Shown piece by piece: positions 7,288 through 13,066 of a stretch of DNA of 18,301 nt; within the stretch, counting starts at the first letter, position 1; every line of letters starts with the position of its first letter. Source of the stretch: an uncultured Lachnospiraceae bacterium (GTDB lineage: Bacteria; Bacillota; Clostridia; Lachnospirales; Lachnospiraceae). The position numbers were made by a program, and so were the translations under genes. The stretch is taken from contig CAJUMJ010000016.1 in the NCBI GenBank assembly GCA_910587095.1, positions 1 through 18,301 on the forward strand, in the 5' to 3' direction. The notes under the pieces are model-generated. The model did not search any database and was not told where the DNA came from. It saw only the letters and a program-made list of their open reading frames with translations.

Positions 7288-7833
7288 CTACGCCAGTTTC
7301 CGTAGCTGTTCGCTGTGTCTGGCAACTACCTGCTTGAGCGTGTCAATGTCATCAAACGCCATCTCTATCCTTTCCACATCGCTCTTGTACCGGTTAAACG
7401 TGCTTGTGTAACAAGCTTCAATCGTATTTAACCGCGGTTCCAGAATGTTTTCCTGATACAGCTTAACACGCCGCAAATCCGTTTTCGCAAACTGTACGTC
7501 GTCTTTTAGTACCTGTACATCTTCCTTCAGTACTTGTACGTCTTCTTTTAAGATATGTACATCCTCTTTCAGCACCTGCACTTCCTCTTTTAAGATATGT
7601 ACATCCTCTTTCAGCACCTGCACTTCCTCTTTTAAGATATATACATCCTCTTTCAGCACCTGCACTTCCTCTTTTAAGATATGTACATCCTCTTTCAAGA
7701 TATGCATGTCATCTTTCAGTACCTGCACATCTTCCTTCAGTCCCCGCATATCCTCTTTGATCGGCTGAAGCTGTGCGTTTAATTTCGTGTCGAGCATATC
7801 CGACATAGCCTGCAATAATTCATAATCTGTCAT
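7288..7833 (-). CDS. Heptad-repeat coiled-coil protein
   Basis: A 181-residue protein with no recognised function. After a short N-terminal part (MTDYELLQAMSDMLDTKLN) it has 13 uninterrupted heptads of the form LKEDVHI, LKEEVQV or LKDDVQF at residues 25-115. Val or Met occupies one core position and Leu the other, with Lys, Glu and Asp outside, so a long parallel coiled coil of roughly 90 residues is predicted. The tail (about 116-181) has KLYQENILEPRLNTIEACY and ends in a second amphipathic helix. From memory this recalls the C-terminal module of uncharacterised clostridial coiled-coil proteins. There is no signal peptide or membrane segment. The start chosen is the ATG at 7833, with GGGAGG just upstream. 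The frame stays open to a TTG at 7929, but that has no good ribosome binding site. It is a single gene with its own terminator. The nucleotide repeats make length variation likely. Confidence 0.85.
   Translation of the reverse strand: MTDYELLQAMSDMLDTKLNAQLQPIKEDMRGLKEDVQVLKDDMHILKEDVHILKEEVQVLKEDVYILKEEVQVLKEDVHILKEEVQVLKEDVHILKEDVQVLKEDVQVLKDDVQFAKTDLRRVKLYQENILEPRLNTIEACYTSTFNRYKSDVERIEMAFDDIDTLKQVVARHSEQLRKLA
7489..7761 (-). repeat. Tandem heptad-coding repeats (21/42 bp)
   Basis: Thirteen consecutive 21-bp units encode heptads. Within them a 42-bp double unit (LKEEVQV plus LKEDVHI or LKEDVYI) is present three times with near-identical DNA at about 7552-7677. The repeats are in frame, so gain or loss of units would lengthen or shorten the coiled coil without a frameshift. 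Confidence 0.9.
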
Positions 7834-8314
7834 ATTCCCTCCCGTTCCGAAACGTTCTATGCAAAAAGACGCGAGCAAAATCTCAAATATTGCTCCGCAA
7901 TCTAAGGCATCTGTGACGCTTCCACACAAATTCCCAATAGAGAAACAAGCCCTTCAAGCCTATTTTCAATCTTTTTTCGTCAATGGAGGTTCCCGCTACA
8001 TTGTTTCTGTCAGTATATCATCCCCCGGCATTCCTGTCCACCAAAAGACAGCGTTCGTAAAATCGTATATAGCAAAACTGCACAACACTATATTTTGTAT
8101 TTACCACCAATTTTTCTTCCTCAAGTACCTATATTTTGTGTCCCAAAATCAATATTCGCTATTCCGTACACTATTTTTCTACACAATCCTCCCGCAATAG
8201 CTGTTTTACCCCGCGATCTCATTCAATTTGCAGCGTCAAAACAATACCAGCTATAGAGAACGCCCTACAGCCGCAGATTGCACATGACCCAAACAACGCA
8301 CTACACAGAACAAA
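7834..8314. other. Gene-free stretch, left half
   Basis: Nothing with coding character is seen on either strand; the short open frames here lack ribosome binding sites and family resemblance. The only pattern is an 11-bp direct repeat CTATATTTTGT at 8088-8098 and 8129-8139. A promoter for the coiled-coil gene should lie here but no convincing -35/-10 pair was found. It may hold decayed coding sequence. Confidence 0.5.
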
Positions 8315-8328
8315 GTGGGCAAGCCCAC
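8315..8328. repeat. Short perfect inverted repeat
   Basis: GTGGGC AA GCCCAC is a GC-rich dyad inside the gene-free stretch, about 40 bp left of a larger nested dyad. No T-run follows on either strand, so it is not a usual terminator. Confidence 0.6.
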
Positions 8329-8369
8329 GTCAACTCCCCTCCCCCTCAATCTTGAGAGGCTTGGACACT

Positions 8370-8419
8370 TTGCTGCGCCGGATGCATATTGCGCAGCAAT
8401 AAATTTCCACGTGCATCCG
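8370..8419. repeat. Two interleaved inverted repeats with pseudoknot potential
   Basis: The first dyad pairs TTGCTGCGC (8370-8378) with GCGCAGCAA (8391-8399), 9 bp. Its 12-nt loop begins with CGGATGCA (8379-8386), which is perfectly complementary to TGCATCCG at 8412-8419, 8 bp. In RNA this gives either an H-type pseudoknot or two mutually exclusive hairpins. No protein-coding explanation is seen. Confidence 0.7.
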
Positions 8420-8436
8420 TGCGAATAAAGTTTTTA

Positions 8437-8494
8437 TTTCATAGGAAAGGCATATTCTTTATCACTTCACAGCGACAAGGTCTTTCCTATGAAA
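8437..8494. repeat. 13-bp perfect inverted repeat with 32-nt loop
   Basis: TTTCATAGGAAAG (8437-8449) and CTTTCCTATGAAA (8482-8494) are perfect complements. It lies immediately beyond the terminator of the transglutaminase-like gene on the minus strand. The loop contains CACTTC, complementary to GAAGTG in the neighbouring terminator stem. It may be a second terminator stem, an RNA-processing structure or an end of a small palindromic element. Confidence 0.65.
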
Positions 8495-8495
8495 C

Positions 8496-8543
8496 AAAAA
8501 AGCGAAGTGTACCGTTTCTTCCCTCAAAAGGCGGTACACTCCG
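8496..8543 (-). terminator. Rho-independent terminator of the transglutaminase-like gene
   Basis: On the minus strand the stem CGGAGTGTACCG / CGGTACACTTCG (one internal mismatch, 17-nt loop) is followed by CTTTTTTG. It starts 43 nt past the stop codon. The other strand has a weaker T-rich tail, so some bidirectional activity is possible. Confidence 0.85.
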
Positions 8544-8586
8544 TTTTGTTATTTTATAACATCCGCTATTTGTATATTACGCTCGT

Positions 8587-11500
8587 TTACTTGATGGTGA
8601 AGTTTTTCTTAATCTCCTTCTTCCTGTCTGTCGTAGTCAGGTTCTTTCCCCGGACGGTTATCACCGCAGTGTATTTTCCTTTCGCCACCGGCAGCACCGA
8701 CTCTTTCATCGGCTGGGTGCTCTGCGTCTTTCCCTGCCCCTGATACCAGGTGATTTTATAGTCCGTCTCCGGAAGTATATTTTTGCCGATCTTAACCGTA
8801 AAGGGATTTGACGCCACCCCTGTATACTTCGCGCTTCCTGATCCCGCCGCCGTCACTTTGACAATGGTATTTACCGTAACCTCATAGTCTTTGCCAGTCT
8901 CTACCACCCCTTCATAGTTTCCAATCCCTTCAATCGTAATCTTATACTTGCCTGCCGGAACCACATTGAGTTCCTCTTTTGTCACGCCGTTTCCGGTATA
9001 CAAAATCTTATAATCCTTGTTTGCCTTCAAAGTCTTTTTGTTAAATTTCACGGACATTGTCGGCGGGTTTGCGCCTCCGTTGTAGACCTTGCTTTTCAAT
9101 GTCTGCGGGAACACCGTATTCGTGCTGTTCAGCTCCAATGGCGTAATCGTAAACGGGTACTCGATCACCCCGCCGTATTTACCGGTTCCCGTCACCACGA
9201 CTTTGGCATTTCCGGCATCTTTGTTGTTGATGTAGACCGTCTTAAAGGTCACCGGCTTATACTCGGTGTCCGTTTTCTTCTTGATAACAGGCTTCACGGC
9301 TTTCCCCGTATAGGCGATAGTTTTGCTCCCGTCTGCGCCTGTCATTCCCTCCGGCCATACAACATCCTCAAACATCTCTTTTGTAATCAGCTTTCCTACA
9401 GACACTTTGATCGTCACGGTCTTACCGGCAAATAGAACTTTCGCACTGATACTGCCCTCTTTTATAGCCTCCACATGTACCGTAATTTCATTGTCTTTAA
9501 TCAACTCTTGGGGCACAGTCACATTTGCTATGCCCTGCTCTGAGAGCGTCACTGTGGGATCTTTTTCTTTCTTTTCCTTGATCATCCACTCCGCCGTGTG
9601 CGGTGAAGCTCCCATGTCCACATCTAAAACAATATCTCTGCCACCGCCTTTATTTGCGCTGTCAATTCCAAGGGAAACATTCTCGCTTGTCTTCTTCGTA
9701 TCTTTTACCTTGACTGCCTTGACCTGGTCAACCTTTACAGCACACTCCGCCGCCATGCCCGGCACCGAATAAGTGATCTTTGCCTCACCGGCTGCCACAG
9801 CCGTGATAACACCCTTCTGGTCTACTTTGGCCACCTTACTGTTGCTGCTGGCCCATACGCCAGTCATTCTGCCAAACTCGTCACTTCCGTTTATCTGATA
9901 AGTCAAAGTCTCTTTGCCTTTCGGCTGCAAGCTGCATTCCGTCTTATTCAGGGTAACAGAATCTGTGGCACTGCCGGGATCATAGTCGCTTCCGGCTCTG
10001 CCGGGGAATGTAAAATCCGGTTTCTCCCCGTTATAATTGCATCCCGACTCTTTATGTTTGCCGTCCTCTTTCACCAAAAGATAGTCTCCGGTGGAATAGT
10101 TGTGCGACTCCTCCGTCGTATCATTCCATGTCGAATCCAGCAGATACCAGTTTCCATCCGGCATCTGGACATAATTCCACGCATGTCCTCCCTGGTTTCC
10201 GGGATCACCTGCCATGCCCACTACATATATGTTCGGTATCCCAACCGCGTCGAGCAGTCTCGACATCGATTTGGCATAACTCTCACATACGCCGTAACCC
10301 TCCAGAAGCATACCGTATGCGGAATGGCAGTTGTAATATATTTTATATAACGCCTCGATCTCCCCCGAACTAAACCCTTGTCCCTTGAGCACCCTTATCG
10401 CTTCCGCGCTATATGGCGCTAAAGATACCGTCCCCAGCATCTCATAATACCCGTTTTCGCAGATCCAATTATCAAAATATTTGACGAAGCCGTACACCGG
10501 CGCCTTTGGATACTTTTCTGCCACATATTGCTGCGCCTGATTTCCTATCGCCTGCACCTGCGTCTTTGCCTTGGAATCCAACGATCCGCTGTAAAATTTT
10601 GACTTGTCAAACGTGAAGGTATATTCGGCCACACTGGAACCAATCTTATACTTGCAGACTCCGTTAAAACCACCCGGCTTCGCTATCCAATCCGTCTTGT
10701 CCGGATAAGCCAGTATCAATGCCGATATTGCGTGCGCTATGTTGTCTCCTACGTTTCCTTTCTCACTGAGAGAATCTTTAAAAGAAATCTTGTTGCTCCC
10801 CTTGGTCAACTTACTTTCCGCTATATCGTAGTACTGTTTTTGTTTAGCGCTCAACTGCTTCACAAAATAATCGTCTGTGGGAAGCACCGAACGGAACTCT
10901 TTCCCGCTCCGGCTAAGCCCGTCGCCTGTCCCCTCTCCATACCCCAAATCAATGGTATTTTCCACTCTGACGGACTCTGGCACCTCAAATGTCTCTTCCT
11001 CCATATCCGGCAGTTTGTCCACATTCTCCTCGAACAGGACATATTCTTCCTCTGCCTCCTCTTCAGGAATCTCGCCCTCGTTCACTTTCTCCTCGTCAGA
11101 AACTTCGTCCTCTTTCTTCTCCTCTTCTCCGGTGTTCTGGTTTTCATCGGAAGTCTCATCATCTTTCTTTTCTTCTTCCCCGTCTCCGGTGTTCTGGTCT
11201 TCGTCTAAAGCCTCGTCATCCTTCTTTTCCTCTTCCCCGTCTCCGGTGTCTTGGTTTTCGTCTAAAGTCTCGTCATCCTTCTTTTCCTCTTCCCCCTCAC
11301 CGGAGTTCTGGTTTTCGTCAGAAGTCTCCTCGTCCTTCTTTTCCTCTTCCCCGTCTCCGGTGTTCTGGTTTTCGTCAGAAGTCTCCTCGTCCTTCTTTTC
11401 CTCTTCCCCGTCTCCGGTGTTCTGGTTTTCATCGGAAGTCCCGTCGTCCTTCTTTTCCTCTTCCCCCTCACCGGTGTTCTGGCTTTCGTCAGAAGTCTCC

Positions 11501-12315
11501 TCGTCCTTCTTCTCCTCCGCGGTCTTCACTGCGTCAGTTTCCACATCCGCCGTCAGCGGCTCATTGGCCCCGGGCAGCATCTCCGCCTGAATCTCGTCGA
11601 GTGCACGCATGGGAACATAGTAAGAGCAGTAGAGATCCCCCTTCGAATCCACCGCCAGCACTACGTTCTCAAGTTCCAGGCCGCCCTCCTTAGATGCCGC
11701 GATCTCATCACAGAAAGCGCGGTACGCTTTCTGCATTTCCTCGTCCATCGCCATAACGTTCCTTGCCGACAGATAGGTGACGCCGTCATAGAGAACCCCG
11801 TTGCTTCCCGCCATTTTGGCAGTCTCCGAAATTCTGATCTTCCCCGACCGCGCCTCTGTGCTATTCTGACTGATTTGCTCCGCTTCATCCGCCGCTTTCT
11901 CTGTATCCGAATCTTCCGGCTGCGCCTCGTTCACATCTAAACTCCCGTCCGACGTTTCCTGATCCGTATCGGCATCCTCAGCCGGCGCTTTCTGATCCGC
12001 GTCTGCATCCTCAGCCGGCGCTTTCTGATCCGCGTCTGCATCCCCAACCGGCACTTTCTGATCCGCATCTGCATCCCCAACCGGCGCTTCCTGATCCTGC
12101 ATCGCGGAATCGTCGGTTTCTATCGGTTCCGTCCCGTCCGCCTCTTTTACCAAGTCCCCCTCAGCGCTTTTGTCGGAATCTTCCTCAGTTTCCGCCGCCC
12201 CTTCCACGGCTTCCATTTGTTCCGGAAGCTCGGCAGCATACGCCGGCGTCATCGGCAGTCCTGAAAACATCAGCGACAATGCCATTAATTTGGCTACAAG
12301 CCTTTTCCTTCTCAT
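8587..12315 (-). CDS. Secreted multidomain surface protein with transglutaminase-like domain and Ig-like repeats
   Basis: A 1242-residue exported protein. Residues 1-28 form a signal peptide (basic MRRKRLVAKL, hydrophobic core, AYA-A cleavage site). A strongly acidic region follows, with 11-residue repeats (74-117). A small folded segment (about 157-248) precedes a second acidic region of seven 19-residue repeats (about 267-399). The transglutaminase/protease-like core lies at about 640-750. It has Cys677 in GYGVCESYA, His711 in GGHAW and Asp727 in LLDSTWND, a complete triad. Next come a Big_2-type Ig-like domain (about 786-862; WASSNSKVAKVDQKGVITAV) and three further beta-sandwich-like repeats at about 998-1062, 1075-1148 and 1162-1241. 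No LPXTG or membrane anchor ends the chain, so it is secreted or held non-covalently. The ATG at 12315 has AGGTGAG upstream, and a strong promoter and terminator flank the gene. The catalysed reaction (crosslinking, hydrolysis) and partner are unknown. Confidence 0.9.
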   Translation of the reverse strand: MRRKRLVAKLMALSLMFSGLPMTPAYAAELPEQMEAVEGAAETEEDSDKSAEGDLVKEADGTEPIETDDSAMQDQEAPVGDADADQKVPVGDADADQKAPAEDADADQKAPAEDADTDQETSDGSLDVNEAQPEDSDTEKAADEAEQISQNSTEARSGKIRISETAKMAGSNGVLYDGVTYLSARNVMAMDEEMQKAYRAFCDEIAASKEGGLELENVVLAVDSKGDLYCSYYVPMRALDEIQAEMLPGANEPLTADVETDAVKTAEEKKDEETSDESQNTGEGEEEKKDDGTSDENQNTGDGEEEKKDEETSDENQNTGDGEEEKKDEETSDENQNSGEGEEEKKDDETLDENQDTGDGEEEKKDDEALDEDQNTGDGEEEKKDDETSDENQNTGEEEKKEDEVSDEEKVNEGEIPEEEAEEEYVLFEENVDKLPDMEEETFEVPESVRVENTIDLGYGEGTGDGLSRSGKEFRSVLPTDDYFVKQLSAKQKQYYDIAESKLTKGSNKISFKDSLSEKGNVGDNIAHAISALILAYPDKTDWIAKPGGFNGVCKYKIGSSVAEYTFTFDKSKFYSGSLDSKAKTQVQAIGNQAQQYVAEKYPKAPVYGFVKYFDNWICENGYYEMLGTVSLAPYSAEAIRVLKGQGFSSGEIEALYKIYYNCHSAYGMLLEGYGVCESYAKSMSRLLDAVGIPNIYVVGMAGDPGNQGGHAWNYVQMPDGNWYLLDSTWNDTTEESHNYSTGDYLLVKEDGKHKESGCNYNGEKPDFTFPGRAGSDYDPGSATDSVTLNKTECSLQPKGKETLTYQINGSDEFGRMTGVWASSNSKVAKVDQKGVITAVAAGEAKITYSVPGMAAECAVKVDQVKAVKVKDTKKTSENVSLGIDSANKGGGRDIVLDVDMGASPHTAEWMIKEKKEKDPTVTLSEQGIANVTVPQELIKDNEITVHVEAIKEGSISAKVLFAGKTVTIKVSVGKLITKEMFEDVVWPEGMTGADGSKTIAYTGKAVKPVIKKKTDTEYKPVTFKTVYINNKDAGNAKVVVTGTGKYGGVIEYPFTITPLELNSTNTVFPQTLKSKVYNGGANPPTMSVKFNKKTLKANKDYKILYTGNGVTKEELNVVPAGKYKITIEGIGNYEGVVETGKDYEVTVNTIVKVTAAGSGSAKYTGVASNPFTVKIGKNILPETDYKITWYQGQGKTQSTQPMKESVLPVAKGKYTAVITVRGKNLTTTDRKKEIKKNFTIK
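11119..11517 (-). repeat. Seven tandem 57-bp repeats encoding acidic 19-residue units
   Basis: Each unit reads approximately EEKKDEETSDENQNTGDGE. Six units are 19 residues and the last is 17. Neighbouring copies differ by few bases, so copy number is likely to vary between strains. The encoded segment is very acidic and probably disordered, a stalk or spacer between the N-terminal part and the catalytic core. Confidence 0.95.
11965..12096 (-). repeat. Four tandem 33-bp repeats encoding 11-residue units
   Basis: The units read DQEAPVGDADA, DQKVPVGDADA, DQKAPAEDADA and DQKAPAEDADT. They lie just after the signal peptide of the same secreted protein and are unrelated in sequence to its 19-residue repeats. 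Confidence 0.93.
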
Positions 12316-12366
12316 TTTCTCTCACCTACACCCTTTTCAAATCAGCAATAACTGCTTGTCTCTCGC

Positions 12367-12385
12367 TTCCTATTAAAAATAGGAA
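12367..12385. other. Small hairpin in the leader of the transglutaminase-like gene
   Basis: TTCCTATT AAA AATAGGAA, an 8-bp perfect dyad with a 3-nt loop, lies about 10 nt downstream of the expected transcription start of the minus-strand gene. It could stabilise the 5' end of the mRNA or serve as an operator. Confidence 0.5.
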
Positions 12386-12399
12386 ACTGTTACGAATTT

Positions 12400-12429
12400 A
12401 TTATATCTCTCCCGCCCCACGAAAGTCAA
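12400..12429 (-). promoter_or_regulatory. Strong sigma-A promoter of the transglutaminase-like gene
   Basis: The minus strand has TTGACT (12429..12424), an 18-nt spacer and a perfect TATAAT (12405..12400). Transcription would start near 12393, giving a leader of about 78 nt. It is divergent from the promoter at 12475-12503. Confidence 0.85.
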
Positions 12430-12474
12430 CTTTTCACAACAGACCGAAGTCCGGCAACAAACGCCGTCTGATAA

Positions 12475-12503
12475 TTGACAAAAAAACAGCCCTTTGCTAC
12501 TAT
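12475..12503 (+). promoter_or_regulatory. Strong sigma-A promoter of the lipoprotein gene
   Basis: TTGACA (12475-12480), a 17-nt spacer and TACTAT (12498-12503) with TG at 12495-12496 give a full -35 plus extended -10. The start codon of the lipoprotein gene is 35 nt downstream. Its -35 is only about 45 bp from the -35 of the divergent promoter. Confidence 0.8.
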
Positions 12504-12538
12504 AAAATTAAATATATAAGTAAAGTGAGGGTTGCCGT

Positions 12539-12979
12539 ATGAAGCAAAGATTTTACAAATGTTTATCTGCCCTTCTTCTCCCATTGTTACTCTTTTCCTC
12601 CTGCGGCCAGAACGCCTCCGCTTCGAACCAGGAAGGAGATGATCTGGTGACAGAAGAACTCGGGTACTATCCCGCCAAGGTGATCGGTCCGACCACTGAA
12701 TTTACTCTGGAGAATCAAATAACAAGCGTTACGCAAACTTATGAAAACGTATGTGATTCCTACGAAAAAATGCAGGCGCTTGCCGACGCAGAGGACGCTT
12801 CCCAAACGGGAAAAGCGGCGGCCGCCGCGATAGAAAAAGAATATGCCGACAGAATCGCACAGTTGGCAGACACAGATTTTACGCAAATGACCTCAGAGGA
12901 GCTTACGTCACTGTCCCTGGAGCTCATCGATATGATCTCCGCCATACGTGAAGCGAGAGATACGTTGACCTTGGGATAA
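12539..12979 (+). CDS. Predicted small lipoprotein, function unknown
   Basis: A 146-residue protein. Residues 1-22 are a lipoprotein-type signal peptide: basic start MKQRFYK, a Leu-rich core and LFSSC with the modified Cys at 22. Phe at the -3 position makes the lipobox slightly atypical. The mature part starts with a Ser/Asn-rich linker, then contains YYPAKVIGPTTEFTLENQI. The rest is helical and rich in Ala, Glu and Asp (about residues 65-146), with no further cysteine. It should sit on the outer face of the membrane. I know no family for it. The ATG has GAGGG 7 nt upstream. It is followed after 87 nt by the large cNMP-like gene on the same strand. No terminator separates them, so partial co-transcription is likely even though the second gene seems to have its own promoter. 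Confidence 0.8.
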   Translation: MKQRFYKCLSALLLPLLLFSSCGQNASASNQEGDDLVTEELGYYPAKVIGPTTEFTLENQITSVTQTYENVCDSYEKMQALADAEDASQTGKAAAAAIEKEYADRIAQLADTDFTQMTSEELTSLSLELIDMISAIREARDTLTLG

Positions 12980-12993
12980 AGGCTCCCTCTTCA

Positions 12994-13022
12994 TTGACTT
13001 TTTTTATAAAAAGTCATAAGAT
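12994..13022 (+). promoter_or_regulatory. Promoter with palindromic spacer before the cNMP-like gene
   Basis: TTGACT (12994-12999), a 17-nt spacer and TAAGAT (13017-13022) form a plausible sigma-A promoter. A perfect dyad, TGACTTTTT (12995-13003) with AAAAAGTCA (13008-13016), covers the -35 box and fills the spacer up to the -10. No T-run follows the dyad, so it is not a terminator. Its position suits an operator, perhaps autogenous. Transcription would start about 13029, with the ribosome binding site (AAGGGGGGG, ending 13060) 6 nt before the ATG. Confidence 0.6.
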
Positions 13023-13066
13023 AAAAACATAATTTTTTGTAAAAATGCGATAAGGGGGGGTAAAAA

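Noticed and set aside
7489..7761. CRISPR-like regular repeats
   Set aside because: The units are contiguous, without spacers, and code for heptads in frame.
7834..7929. TTG start extending the coiled-coil protein by 32 residues
   Set aside because: No usable ribosome binding site precedes it, while the ATG at 7833 has GGGAGG just upstream.
8088..8139. 11-bp direct repeat CTATATTTTGT
   Set aside because: Both copies are AT-rich and short, with no associated promoter or coding context; chance is a sufficient explanation.
8136..8402. 88-codon plus-strand frame in the gene-free stretch
   Set aside because: It has no ribosome binding site, is rich in Arg/Ser/Pro as in non-coding frames, and ends inside the inverted-repeat cluster.
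10877..11590. Ser/Phe-rich 237-codon frame on the plus strand
   Set aside because: It is the reverse reading of the acidic 57-bp repeats; its regularity comes entirely from those repeats.
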